A stretch of 45,199 bases of DNA from Verrucomicrobiales bacterium (GCA_016793645.1 JAEUHD010000059.1:1-45199), one strand, 5' to 3'; counted from the first letter of the stretch, positions 1 through 9,878 are shown. Translations and numbers: made by a program. Notes: generated by a model from the letters alone, not told the origin.

Positions 1-3000
1 GGTCCGCCGGCTTCACCAGCACCGGTGCCGTGTTCACTTCATTCACCGTGACCACAAACGAGTTGGTCGTGCTCATGGGCGGCGAACCACCGTCGGTCAC
101 CTTCACACTCACCGTGTATGTCCCCGGACCCTGCGCCTCCGTGGGCGTCCAACTCACCGCACCCGCCGCACCCACCGTCAGCCCCGTCGGACCGCTCACC
201 AGTCCGTAGGTCAGTGTCTGTGCGGGTACATCGGCGTCGGTCGCCGACAGGGTCACCAACAGAGACGTGGACTCGTTCAACGTTCGATCCGCAGGCTTCG
301 CCAGCACCGGGGCGCTGTTGACCTCATTCACGGTGATGTTGAACGACATCGATTCCGTCAGCGGCGGCGAGGGATTGTCGGTGACCGACACCGTGACCGC
401 ATAGGTTCCCGGTCCCTGGGCCTCCGTCGGCGTCCACGACAAGGCGCCCGCGGGGGTAACGCTCCTTCCCGGAGGGCCGCTGACCAAGGCGTAGGTGAGC
501 ACCTGCGGCGGGTTGTCCGAGTCCACCGCGGACAACGTCATCGAGAAGGTGGACAGTTCGTTGATGGTCTGATCGGGGATGCTGGAGAGGACGGGCAGTG
601 AGTTCACATCCACCACGTTCAAGGTGAACGTCTGCGTTGCCGACAGGGGAACGGGTGCATTGTCGGAGACCTTCACCGTGACCGAGTACACCCCGGGGCC
701 CTGTTCCTCCGTCGGCGTCCAGTTGACAGCCCCGGAGGTGGTGACCGTCAGGCCGGACGGGCCGGAAATGAGGGAACAGGTAAGGATCTGTGTTGGAATA
801 TCCGAATCCGTCGCGACCAGCGGCGTCATGAAGGGCCGGTGTTCCACCACCGTGCTGTCGGCGGGGCGAACGAGGACCGGGGCTGTATTGGTCTCCAGGA
901 CCGTCACAAGGAACGTCGTCGATGCGGAAAGGGTCGGAGTATCCCCGTCGGCCACGGCCACCGTAACCGCGTACACACCCGGCCCCTGGGCCTCCGTCGG
1001 CGTCCAGATAAGGAGTCCCGTTGAACCCACCGTCATGCCGGCTGGACCCTCGATGAGCTCATAGGTCAACGGCTGCGGCGGAAGATCCGCGTCTGTGGCG
1101 GTGAGGTTGAACGACAACGTCGTCAACTCCGTAACCGTCTTGCTGGATGGAGTGATCGGGACCGGGGGTTGGTCCACCTCCTCCACCGTCAGCATGAAGG
1201 ACCGGACGTCGGAGAGGGCCGGAACGCCATTGTCGGAAACCTGGACCGTGACCGAATACACGCCGGGTCCCTGGGCCTCCGTGGGGGTCCAACTCACCAG
1301 TCCGGCCCCACTGACCGTGAGCCCGTTCGGTCCCGAAACCAACGAGTAGGTCAGGGTCTGAGGCGGCGTGTCGGCATCGCTTGCCGAGAGGTTGAAGCTC
1401 AGTTTTTGCAGCTCCTTCCCGGAACGGTCCCCCGGTCGCTGCAGGACCGGTGCCTGATTGGCCTCTGTCACCGTTACCGTGAAGGACGCCAGATCGCTGA
1501 GCGCCGCCGACCCGGAGTCCGTCACGCGAACACTGACCAGATAATTCCCCGCCGACTGGGACGGGGAGGGCGTCCAGGAGAGGGCACCCGAGGGGCTGAC
1601 CGCCATTCCCGCGGGACCATTGACCAGGGAATACGTCAGGGTCTGCGCCGGCAGATCGCTGTCCGTGGCGGAGAGGGTTCTGGAGATCGTCCCACCCCGG
1701 ATCACCGTGCCGTCCGTCGGAATTGCCAGCACCGGTGCGGCATTCACCTCGAGGACATTGATCGTCAAGGAGTCGCTATCCTCATAGGCCGGGGAACCAT
1801 CATCAGTGACTCGAACCGTCACAGAGTAACTTCCGGGCCCCTGTGTTTCCGACGGCGTCCACGTCAGATACCCTGCGGCATTGACCATCAATCCGGGGGG
1901 CCCGCTGACCAGATCATACGTCAGCCGTTGACTGAGACTATTGGGATCCGAGGCGAGAAGCTGAAAGGACAGGGGGACAAGCTCATGGATCGTCATCTCG
2001 TCGGGCCGGACCAGTTCCGGCGCGGTGTTCATTCCAAGAACAGTCACACTAAATTTCGCCAGATCCGAAAGCGGGGGCACCCCGTCATCGCTCACTTGGA
2101 CAACCACGTCGAAGACTCCCGGCCCCTGCACCTCCGACGGAGTCCACGCCACCTCCCCTGTCGGACTGACCGTCAATCCCTGGGGACCACCGACCAGGGT
2201 AAAGGTCAACGTCTGGCCGGGGAGGTCCGCATCCGTTGCGGAAAGCACAAGACCCAGGGCGGCTCCTTCCGCAACCACCTGATTGGCCGTGGCGGAGATC
2301 ACCGGCGCAGTATTCAGGGTGCGAACCACCAACGTGAACGTCTGCTGGGACGAGGCCGGGGGAACTCCGTCATCCAAGGCCCGCACGGTCACCGGGTACT
2401 CGCCCGGGGCCGTCCCTTCCCCAGGCAGCCAAGACACCAACCCCGCCGCACTAACCGTCAGCCCCGAAGGCCCGCTCACCAGGCTGTAGGTCAGTTGCTG
2501 TCCCGGAACGTCAATATCCACTGCCTCCAGGTAGAAGTTCAGTACCGACAACGAATCGAGGGGTTCCACAACCGGAGCGACCCATTCCGGGACGTGATTC
2601 ACATCGCGGACCGATATCGAGAACTGCGCATCCGAGGTCCTCGGCGGGACTCCTCCATCGACAACCCTCACTCGAACGGAGTATTCGCCCGGCCCCTGGC
2701 TCACGCTCGGAGTCCATTCCACCAAACCATCCGCGCCCACAACAAGTCCCTCCGGTCCCTCCAGGAGGGATACGGTGAGCGCCTGTTCCGGAAGGTCCCG
2801 GTCCGATGCCAATAGCGCGTAGGACCACGTCTGACCCTCTGCCAGATCGACCGGATCCGGGGTTTGCAGCACCGGAGCAGAATTCACCTCCGTGACCGTA
2901 AGGCTGATGACATCCGTCCGAAGCGCCCCGCCGGATTCAGGGTCCACCACCGACACCTGGAGGGAATACACCCCGGGACCCTGTTCCTCCGTCGGCGTCC

Positions 3001-5150
3001 ACCGGACCATCCCCCCGGAATCGACACTCAATCCTGCGGGTCCCTCCACTAGCGAATAGGCTTCTTCTTCTCCCAGCCCTCCCCCCTCGGCCGAAACCAA
3101 CTGGAAACTCAGCGGCACCTCCTCGACCGTCACGATCTCCGCCGGCGCGGAAACTTCGGGTATCTCCCCTCCCGATACGGCCACCAGGAACGTTTTCGAG
3201 TCCGAAAGTGACGGGTCCCCGTCGTCCGCAACCCGCACCTCCACCGGATACGTGCCCGGAACCTGGGACGAATCCGGCGTCCATCGAACCCCACCCTCGG
3301 GTGAAACACTCAATCCCGTCGGTCCACTCACCAGTGAAAACACGAGGGCTTGGGCCGGCAGGTCGGAGTCCGTGGCGGCAAGATCCAGACTGAGGTCGGC
3401 CGGAAGGGCGACAAGCACGTCCGCCGGCTGGGACATCACCGGCGCGTGATTGGGTCTGCGCACGGATATTGCGAAGGTCTGCGCCCCGGAGGCCGGTGGA
3501 GAACCCGAATCGGTGACCTGAACCGTCACCGGATAGTCGCCGGGTTCCTGGGTCTCATCCGGGGTCCACGTCAGAAGTCCGGAGGAACTCACCGACATCC
3601 CGGGCGGTCCGTTCATCAGGACGTAGGAAATCCTCTGGGCCGGCAAATCCGGATCCGTCGCCACCAGTCGATACGTGAATGGAACCCTCTGGTTCGCGAA
3701 CAGCCCCGAGGGAAGGTCGAGCACCGGAGCCGAGTTCACCTCCCGGACGGTGACGACAAAACTTTTCGAATCCGAAAGCGCCGGGGTTCCATCATCCGAA
3801 ACCAGCACCGTGACCAGAAACGCACCGGGTCCCTGCGCCTCTGTCGGAGTCCACGAAATCATCCCGGTCGGGCTGACCGTCATTCCCTCAGGACCCTGAA
3901 CGATCCGGTAGCTCAACGGCTGCACCGGCACGTCCGGATCCGCGGCGACCAAGGGGACAGTAACAGCCGTGGACTCATCCACGGCCAGATCCGATGGCCT
4001 CGTCAGCACCGGAGGCGCGTTGGCATCCTCGACCGTGATCGTGAAGGACTTCAAATCGGTCAACGCCGGCGACCCGGTGTCCGCCACCGAGACGCTCACC
4101 GGATATGTCCCGGGTCCCTGCGCCTCTGTGGGAGTCCACGTCAGGACCCCGGAAGCCGTCACCCCAAGACCCGCCGGTCCGTTCACCACGGAATACGTCA
4201 AGAGCTGGGTCGGCAGGTCCGTGTCCGCCGACGACAGGCGCAGCGTCAGCGGCTCCATCTCCCGCACCACCCGGTCCGAAGGCTGGGCAAGAACCGGTGC
4301 GGAGTTCCCTTCGCGGACGGTGATGGTGAAACTCCCCACATCGGACAGCGAGGGCACCCCGTCGTCCGTGACCCGAATACTGACCGTATAGACCCCGGGT
4401 CCCTGAGCCTCGGTGGGCGTCCAACTGAGGCGCCCGCCGGAATCCAGCACCATGCCCGAGGGTCCCGCCAGCAGGGCGAACGACAACGTCTGAGCCGGCA
4501 GATCCGGATCCGTGGCCAGCACGGTCAGCGAAAGCGCGCTCAACTCATCCACCGTTACGTCCCCGGGCTGAACCAGGGTGGGAGCCTCGTTCACCTCATT
4601 GACCGCGATGGTGAACGTCTTTTCGTCGCTCCTCGGCGGACTTCCCCCGTCCGTAACCCGGACGGTCACGGGATGGACACCGGGTCCCTGGCCCTCCGCC
4701 GGCGTCCAGTTGAGGACTCCCAGGGGAGACACCACCATGCCGACCGGACCGCTGACCAGCGAGTAGGACAGGTCCAACGCCAGACCGTCAGAATCCGCGG
4801 AGCCAAGCACCGCGGAATATGGATGCCTCTCATCCACGGTTCCATCGGACGGCTGCACCAGCAGCGGCGGGACATTCGAATTCACCTGGATGTCAATGCT
4901 CCCCAGCGTGCTCAATGTCGGGGACGACTCGTCCAGAACCCGCACCACCACCGTCTGCACCGTTCCCGCCAACGCCGCCGGCGGCACCCACGAAACCAGG
5001 CCGGATCCATCCACCGACACCCCCTCCGGGCCCGAAACCAGCAAGAACGTGTGGGCATCCGGAACCGCGGACACCCCGGGAATCCGAAGGGAGAAGGGTG
5101 ACCCCTCCCACGCCTGCTGGACTGGGAACGCACTCAGCCTCGGATAGGTC
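1..5150 (-). repeat. Tandem 285-bp (95-aa) Ig-like coding repeats
   Basis: The conserved CAGGG-type core codons recur at 129, 414, 699, 984, 1269, 1554, 1839, 2124, 2409, 2694, 2979, 3261, 3546, 3831, 4116, 4401 and 4686. Every step is 285 bp except one of 282 bp (2979 to 3261). A more divergent first unit lies near 4970. Each unit encodes an acidic turn, a LSYSLVSGP-like strand, the WTPTEAQGPGTY-like motif, a VTV-RVTD strand and a VNEVN-AP linker. The array is open at the left edge, so the total copy number is unknown. Unit identity varies, which suggests old duplication followed by divergence with the length held constant. Confidence 0.93.
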
Positions 5151-8100
5151 GCCGGATATCCCGGCAAGGGAACACCCGACAGTGAAAGGTCGTCGACCCC
5201 TTGCGCCGCCGTCGAGGAGTCGAAATCGATCCGAATCCCAAACTGCGGGTTATTGGCGGCACCGGCCACCGCGGAAAAATCCAGCGCCACCATCGTCGAC
5301 TCCGAGCCCCCCGGACTGAGCGTGCGAAACGGCACGTATACAAATCCGTTGGTGGTGTAGGAGATCCGCTGGAACGAACTCCCGGATGTCAACGCCCGTG
5401 TCTCATACCGGACCCACACAGTATCGACCCCGGTCGAGGGCATTCGCGCCACCAGGGCAGCATTCGCCGGATTTGCGATCTTCAGGAACCGGCCGGCGCC
5501 CTCCTGGTCCTCAGAATATCCGCCGGAGAAGGTGACATCGTCACCGCTGGAGACCACGGAAGAGATACCCGAGAGGATGGACAATCCCGTTTCTCCCACC
5601 GCCCGCTGGGGTTCCATCAATTGCCCCCCCCGGTTGAAGCTCCAGTACTCCCTCAGGGCCCGCACGGGCTTCCGACTGGTATCCAGCTCCACTTCAAACT
5701 GAACGTCACCCGCCGCCGCCGCGCTCGTTTGAATGTAGAATGCTCCCGTGGAATTCGTCGTCAGCCAGTACACAAATCCCGGGTTTCCCAGAGGCTTTAC
5801 GGACATGGCCCCCAACGATGCCTCCGTGGCATCGGGGAGACCGGTGTAGGTGTCCAACGTCACCGGGATCGTTCTCCCCCCCGCCGGCAGGTTCACAAAC
5901 CGCGTCCCGGTGGTGGTATAGGCCCCAAAATTTCCGGATATCTCATACGAAACGCACGAGCTTTGGACGCTCGCCACTGAATCCACGGTCGTCGCGCCCA
6001 GGATCTCGTTGTTGATGAAGCGGAAATTGCCCACCTGCCTCCCGCTGCCCCCCGCCACCTGGACAAAGTCCACGGCACGGGCATTGGACGGCGTGGCCGC
6101 CTCGGCGACAAACCTCGAATTCGAAACCTCCAGATACTCCGTCGAGTCCAGGCTTCCCAACTCAAAATCCGGCAGATAGATGGCCGACATTCCATTGGGG
6201 ATCGCCGTAAACACCGAGTTCTGCACATAGACGCGGCGCGCTCCGGTGCCGTTGATCTTGATCACTCCGTTTCCGGCCGTCCGCATCGGACCGAAGGAAC
6301 AATCCCTGAAATACAACTGATCAACGACACAGTTCGGGAAGGTCTTCGTATTGATGCTGCCGCCCCTCTGGGTTTCCGAGAGGGCCAGGGTGAGAACCAC
6401 ATTCGAACAGCCCAGGATATAGAATGGGCGATGAGTCGGGTTGGTGGCGTTCTGCGTGACTGAGATCGCCCCCCGGATCAAAACATCACTGGCTCCCCGG
6501 AGATGCAGCGCGTAGGGCTCCGTCCCGTCGTGACTGGACCCACCGGTCGCCAGGGTGAAATTGTCCAGAGTCACCCGCTGAACCCGGTCATTCGGGACCC
6601 CAAACACCCTCCCGACCACCGCTCCACCCGTGCCACCTCCAAGTCCGGTCAGGAGGACACTCTGGTTCTGCTTGTACCCACTGCCGAAGGAAAAAGCCCC
6701 GGAGACCTTGGCGATCACGGCCCGGACAATCTTTCCTCCGGACACCTTTAGATGACACTTTGCCCCGGATCCCCCTCCGCTGCCGGTGACATCCAGGATA
6801 TAATACCCATCGGTGTACCCGCTTCCGGCACTGGAAATGGAATAGTCCCAGATGCCATCCGGGGTCTGGTAGGATCCCACGTACAGCGCGCCCTGCCGAA
6901 ACTCCCCGCAGGTCCCTGAGAAATTGGTGATGGTGATGTCCCGGACCCTAAGTCCATTCACGTAGGGCACGTTGATTTGGTTCACCCCGCCATCGACCGA
7001 AACAGCCCGGGCGCGGTTGGACTTCACAGTAAACCCGGAAATCGTGATGTTTTCCGCCGCCTCATCGGCCGCGGAAGTGCTTCCTCCCGCCGATTCGCTC
7101 TCGACGGCCACGGCATCATCGCCGGACTCGAAGTACCCGCCGACAACGGTGATGTTCCTCCCCGCGCAGATATGGAGGCCATCCTGATAGAGGTACTGCC
7201 CACCCCGCACTGTCGGCGCATACCACGTGACATCGCGCCCCGTGAGATAAATTCCCCAGTTGTTGACGTTTGTGGACTGGGCATTGTGATAGACCTCAAA
7301 ACACCCCTTGTCGATGACCCATCGCCGAACCTCCATCAACCGGCACAGCGGTAGAGGGCAATTCTTACCATTCTGGTCGAAGATAAACCGCCCCTTTCCG
7401 GTAATCCATACATCGTCGGAAAGTCCGTACCAATTGTCGGGGTTCGAATAGTCCACCGGCGAGGTCACCCACGACAGGAACGCCCCATCGACGGGATCCA
7501 CCGTCATTCCGGCGACCCGTTCCGTCCGCATGATCGACCGATTGGAGGTCCCGCTGGAATGGTTTCGCTTCTTGCAGTGCCACTCATAATCCGAGTTGTA
7601 GATCACCCTCCCTCTCCACACCAATTCGTCGCAGGTGTAGTGGCCAGCGGGAAAGTCCAGCCGAACCCGGCCCAGGGTGGCACTGTAGGCATAGGACGCC
7701 GCGTCGATATACTTTTGGAAATGGGTGGTCGGATTGTTGGGATTGGTGCCGGTCTCCGTCGGATCCGGATACAGGGTGGGAATGACCATCAGCCGGAAGT
7801 CGGGAGTCGCCAGCCCGTTCGTCGCCGTCTGGATCCACCGTCCGGCGCTCGACCCATAGGGCCATGCAATAGGCCCCCCCGCGGATGCCGAATTGGTGGC
7901 TCCCGTCGCGGTTCCGTTCCAAACCCAGTGCTTCACAGAGGTCGAAGGGGCCGTGGTGCCCGTGGTCGTGACGACCGCCAGCGGAATCCACGGCGAATCC
8001 GGCGCTGCGTTGGTATAGGATGCGGGGCTCTGCGCCACCAGGTCCACCACCGTCGGCACAACCCAATAGGCGGTTGGTGTCGCGCCCATCAGTCGGAGTC

Positions 8101-8200
8101 CGCCCGTCGTCAGGAGGAGGGCGCCAAAGAGGACGAAAGCGGACCGCGCACGGACAAACACGGAGTCCCGGTTCCTGGGGCTCGGAAGAGCGAAGCTCAT
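1..8200 (-). CDS. Giant exported beta-helix protein with a long Ig-like repeat array (3' end outside window)
   Basis: Reading the minus strand from the ATG at 8200 gives 2733 codons with no stop to the left edge, so the C-terminus is missing. Residues 1-40 look like a long signal peptide (hydrophobic core FVLFGALLLTTGG, likely cleavage after LMGA). Residues about 165-800 are rich in short beta-strand repeats typical of right-handed parallel beta-helices. D340 in DGLHI and the GDD at 360-362 resemble two GH28 polygalacturonase signatures, but I could not find the GHG and RIK motifs, so catalysis is uncertain. About 850-1005 looks like a jelly-roll or concanavalin-type domain. From about 1016 there are Ig-like (He_PIG/cadherin-like) repeats of 95 residues with a conserved SWTPTEAQGPGTY-type core and DSD or DPD acidic turns. 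Probable role: surface polysaccharide binding or degradation, or adhesion (inference). No strong Shine-Dalgarno precedes the ATG. Confidence 0.88.
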   Translation of the reverse strand, partial: MSFALPSPRNRDSVFVRARSAFVLFGALLLTTGGLRLMGATPTAYWVVPTVVDLVAQSPASYTNAAPDSPWIPLAVVTTTGTTAPSTSVKHWVWNGTATGATNSASAGGPIAWPYGSSAGRWIQTATNGLATPDFRLMVIPTLYPDPTETGTNPNNPTTHFQKYIDAASYAYSATLGRVRLDFPAGHYTCDELVWRGRVIYNSDYEWHCKKRNHSSGTSNRSIMRTERVAGMTVDPVDGAFLSWVTSPVDYSNPDNWYGLSDDVWITGKGRFIFDQNGKNCPLPLCRLMEVRRWVIDKGCFEVYHNAQSTNVNNWGIYLTGRDVTWYAPTVRGGQYLYQDGLHICAGRNITVVGGYFESGDDAVAVESESAGGSTSAADEAAENITISGFTVKSNRARAVSVDGGVNQINVPYVNGLRVRDITITNFSGTCGEFRQGALYVGSYQTPDGIWDYSISSAGSGYTDGYYILDVTGSGGGSGAKCHLKVSGGKIVRAVIAKVSGAFSFGSGYKQNQSVLLTGLGGGTGGAVVGRVFGVPNDRVQRVTLDNFTLATGGSSHDGTEPYALHLRGASDVLIRGAISVTQNATNPTHRPFYILGCSNVVLTLALSETQRGGSINTKTFPNCVVDQLYFRDCSFGPMRTAGNGVIKINGTGARRVYVQNSVFTAIPNGMSAIYLPDFELGSLDSTEYLEVSNSRFVAEAATPSNARAVDFVQVAGGSGRQVGNFRFINNEILGATTVDSVASVQSSCVSYEISGNFGAYTTTGTRFVNLPAGGRTIPVTLDTYTGLPDATEASLGAMSVKPLGNPGFVYWLTTNSTGAFYIQTSAAAAGDVQFEVELDTSRKPVRALREYWSFNRGGQLMEPQRAVGETGLSILSGISSVVSSGDDVTFSGGYSEDQEGAGRFLKIANPANAALVARMPSTGVDTVWVRYETRALTSGSSFQRISYTTNGFVYVPFRTLSPGGSESTMVALDFSAVAGAANNPQFGIRIDFDSSTAAQGVDDLSLSGVPLPGYPATYPRLSAFPVQQAWEGSPFSLRIPGVSAVPDAHTFLLVSGPEGVSVDGSGLVSWVPPAALAGTVQTVVVRVLDESSPTLSTLGSIDIQVNSNVPPLLVQPSDGTVDERHPYSAVLGSADSDGLALDLSYSLVSGPVGMVVSPLGVLNWTPAEGQGPGVHPVTVRVTDGGSPPRSDEKTFTIAVNEVNEAPTLVQPGDVTVDELSALSLTVLATDPDLPAQTLSFALLAGPSGMVLDSGGRLSWTPTEAQGPGVYTVSIRVTDDGVPSLSDVGSFTITVREGNSAPVLAQPSDRVVREMEPLTLRLSSADTDLPTQLLTYSVVNGPAGLGVTASGVLTWTPTEAQGPGTYPVSVSVADTGSPALTDLKSFTITVEDANAPPVLTRPSDLAVDESTAVTVPLVAADPDVPVQPLSYRIVQGPEGMTVSPTGMISWTPTEAQGPGAFLVTVLVSDDGTPALSDSKSFVVTVREVNSAPVLDLPSGLFANQRVPFTYRLVATDPDLPAQRISYVLMNGPPGMSVSSSGLLTWTPDETQEPGDYPVTVQVTDSGSPPASGAQTFAISVRRPNHAPVMSQPADVLVALPADLSLDLAATDSDLPAQALVFSLVSGPTGLSVSPEGGVRWTPDSSQVPGTYPVEVRVADDGDPSLSDSKTFLVAVSGGEIPEVSAPAEIVTVEEVPLSFQLVSAEGGGLGEEEAYSLVEGPAGLSVDSGGMVRWTPTEEQGPGVYSLQVSVVDPESGGALRTDVISLTVTEVNSAPVLQTPDPVDLAEGQTWSYALLASDRDLPEQALTVSLLEGPEGLVVGADGLVEWTPSVSQGPGEYSVRVRVVDGGVPPRTSDAQFSISVRDVNHVPEWVAPVVEPLDSLSVLNFYLEAVDIDVPGQQLTYSLVSGPSGLTVSAAGLVSWLPGEGTAPGEYPVTVRALDDGVPPASSQQTFTLVVRTLNTAPVISATANQVVAEGAALGLVLSATDADLPGQTLTFTLVGGPQGLTVSPTGEVAWTPSEVQGPGVFDVVVQVSDDGVPPLSDLAKFSVTVLGMNTAPELVRPDEMTIHELVPLSFQLLASDPNSLSQRLTYDLVSGPPGLMVNAAGYLTWTPSETQGPGSYSVTVRVTDDGSPAYEDSDSLTINVLEVNAAPVLAIPTDGTVIRGGTISRTLSATDSDLPAQTLTYSLVNGPAGMAVSPSGALSWTPSPSQSAGNYLVSVRVTDSGSAALSDLASFTVTVTEANQAPVLQRPGDRSGKELQKLSFNLSASDADTPPQTLTYSLVSGPNGLTVSGAGLVSWTPTEAQGPGVYSVTVQVSDNGVPALSDVRSFMLTVEEVDQPPVPITPSSKTVTELTTLSFNLTATDADLPPQPLTYELIEGPAGMTVGSTGLLIWTPTEAQGPGVYAVTVAVADGDTPTLSASTTFLVTVLETNTAPVLVRPADSTVVEHRPFMTPLVATDSDIPTQILTCSLISGPSGLTVTTSGAVNWTPTEEQGPGVYSVTVKVSDNAPVPLSATQTFTLNVVDVNSLPVLSSIPDQTINELSTFSMTLSAVDSDNPPQVLTYALVSGPPGRSVTPAGALSWTPTEAQGPGTYAVTVSVTDNPSPPLTESMSFNITVNEVNSAPVLAKPADRTLNESTSLLVTLSATDADVPAQTLTYGLVSGPTGLTVGAAGAVSWTPTEAQGPGTYTVSVKVTDGGSPPMSTTNSFVVTVNEVNTAPVLVKPAD

Positions 8201-9182
8201 AACCCCGGACTTGAGGGCTCCGAAGAGCAGGTGTGAGTCACCCGGGCCCCGCTGGAAATTCTTCCTCGCCGGTGTCCCACGGGCGCCGGGGCTCCAATCT
8301 GATTCAAATGGGCCAACGGTTTGATCGTTGGACAGCGGTGCAAACTAAGTGGGTGGCAAATACGGGCGGGATGGAGGCTCGCGGAATGCCGGCGTCGACT
8401 CCTATCGAAGACACCGGACCTCCCTTTCCCATCGACCGGATCTTTCACCGGTTTCCCCATATCCCCTCCCATAAGCGGGAGTGCTTCCGTAAAGCGGGGC
8501 GGACTTTCCCGAGACGTATCTGGCTGGGGAATGTCGCCATTCACCCCGATGAGGACGGGGATGGGCGATGGATTTGCTCTCCAACGGGTCGGGGAAGGAG
8601 ACGTCGAATGACAGGGAGTTTGGGCCACCATAGGTGTCAGCTTGGGTTAACCAGGACCTACGCGGCTATTCTTACGTATCTTTACTTAGGGCTGTCGAGT
8701 CAGATTCCAAAAACAATTCCTGGTGCACGCTGAAATCCCCGCGGGAGGCCGTCGCAAATGGGTGAATCAGATCCCCTCACTTTCCGAGTTGAGACGAGAA
8801 GGGATGCGTATATCACCCAACTCCGTTCCATCTGACTCGTCGTGTGACGGCTCCCGGTAGCTGCCAGCGTAACCCGAGGTTCCCTCCGGGGGGTGGCACC
8901 GGGCGTTTCGCCCTTATATGGCTTTCCCTATTTGGGTTACGCTGTGCGCCAGGGAACAGGCGACCTCGCGTTCCCACCAAAGCGGCCGTGCGGTGACTTT
9001 TCGAGGGATATTATTCCCATTCACGGGTTTGACTGATCCCGTGATCGCGCCATCCCGTCGAATCGTCGGCGCAACTGCGACCCTGGGGCGTTGCCGCTGT
9101 CCCGGAGAGTGGTGGTCCGGGAGTGATCTGGGCCGGGGATCCTTGGATACAGGACCCGCGCGGAGATTTCCTCTTCAGGAGT
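8201..9182. other. 982-bp non-coding region with nested inverted repeats
   Basis: No open frame here has convincing protein character. The longest plus-strand frame (8233-8733) is proline and arginine rich and resembles nothing. The region separates the giant gene from a small exported-protein gene, both on the minus strand, so it should carry the giant gene's promoter and leader. It holds a simple 6-bp hairpin at 8311-8329 and a strongly structured section at 8696-8944, listed separately. The stretch at 8650-8730 is clearly more AT-rich than its surroundings and is the likeliest promoter area, but I cannot fix a -10/-35 pair. Confidence 0.6.
8696..8944. ncRNA. Candidate structured RNA or leader element (unassigned)
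   Basis: Two adjacent long-range stems are visible. Stem A pairs 8696-8705 (CGAGTCAGAT) with 8830-8839 perfectly. It encloses a second stem, 8760-8765 with 8813-8818 (GGGTGA/TCACCC), extended by TCCC near 8772 with GGGA at 8801. Stem B pairs 8865-8875 (CAGCGTAACCC) with 8934-8944 perfectly over 11 bp and encloses a GGGCG-TTT-CGCCC hairpin at 8901-8913 plus an imperfect GC hairpin at 8876-8899. I compared it from memory with c-di-GMP, SAM, cobalamin, TPP and glutamine aptamers and saw no match. It could be a leader of the giant gene, a plus-strand small RNA, or a mobile REP-type structure. Confidence 0.4.
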
Positions 9183-9713
9183 TCAAGGAATGCCGCTTTC
9201 GGCCAGCTTCCGAAACTCGGACTCTGATGCCGCCCCCAGGGCACTGGGCCCGGTGAACCGGATGAACACCGCCCCCTCAGGACCTTCGACGATGGCACCC
9301 AGCAGCATGGTATCCGGTTGCGGCGTCTTCTGACCGCCCGGCATGCCGCTCAGGTAGGTCCCCTGCGCGCGGACAAAGGTGACCTGCTTGCCACGGACCG
9401 TGACCTCCTCAACCTTCGACTTGAGGGCGTCCCCCTTCTCCTGGAACTGCCCCAGCCAGCGGTCGACATTGGCTTTCGCTCCCCCGCCGCCACCCTGTCC
9501 GAAGTGGAAGAAGATGACCTCTCCACCCGCCTTACCGTCGATGCCGGGGACGCCAAGCTGGGCCTTGCGCATCGGGGACGCGGTTTCCACCCAGGTCCAG
9601 GCGGCCGGACGGGTAAAGGTCATGCCCCCTGCCGGAAACTTGGCGGGAGCGTCTGCGCCCAGAACGGTCAGCCAGGCCATCCACAACGCGGTGGTCGCAA
9701 CAAGGAATCGCAT
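9183..9713 (-). CDS. Small exported protein of unknown function
   Basis: This 176-aa protein is read from the ATG at 9713; the frame stays open upstream but with non-protein-like composition. Residues 1-20 (MRFLVATTALWMAWLTVLGA) form a good signal peptide. The mature part has a GGMTF-RPAAW-W opening, a Gly-rich stretch (GQGGGGG) near 80 and alternating strands such as VTFVRAQGTYL. The strand pattern loosely recalls PsbP-like or DUF1795-type folds, but I do not recognise a family with confidence. It lies downstream of the TPR lipoprotein on the same strand with a gap of about 165 bp, so co-expression is possible. Probably periplasmic. Confidence 0.72.
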   Translation of the reverse strand: MRFLVATTALWMAWLTVLGADAPAKFPAGGMTFTRPAAWTWVETASPMRKAQLGVPGIDGKAGGEVIFFHFGQGGGGGAKANVDRWLGQFQEKGDALKSKVEEVTVRGKQVTFVRAQGTYLSGMPGGQKTPQPDTMLLGAIVEGPEGAVFIRFTGPSALGAASESEFRKLAESGIP

Positions 9714-9878
9714 GACCCGCGGAATATCGGGTTGGGGGGACCAAGTCAACGGCCCGTCACCGTCCGCATCCCCCAATGGGCGTTCCTGGACACTGCGCCT
9801 GCTTGGAGTCCGGCCTTCAGACTGAGGCCCCGCCAAACGACGGGCTAAAGCCCGCACTGCAAACGGCCCATCCCCAAA

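Noticed and set aside
1169..2815. Long plus-strand open frame of 548 codons through the Ig-repeat region
   Set aside because: It is a shadow of the minus-strand giant gene: very Arg/Gly/His/Pro rich, low complexity, and the minus frame carries all the conserved motifs.
3350..5101. Long plus-strand open frame of 583 codons
   Set aside because: Same reason; it follows the 285-bp periodicity of the opposite-strand repeats.
8233..8733. 166-codon plus-strand frame in the intergenic region
   Set aside because: Composition is Arg/Pro/Gly rich with no strand or helix pattern, and no motif is seen on translation.
8696..8944. Assignment of the structured region to a known riboswitch (c-di-GMP, cobalamin, SAM)
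   Set aside because: Diagnostic conserved cores of these classes are absent in both orientations.
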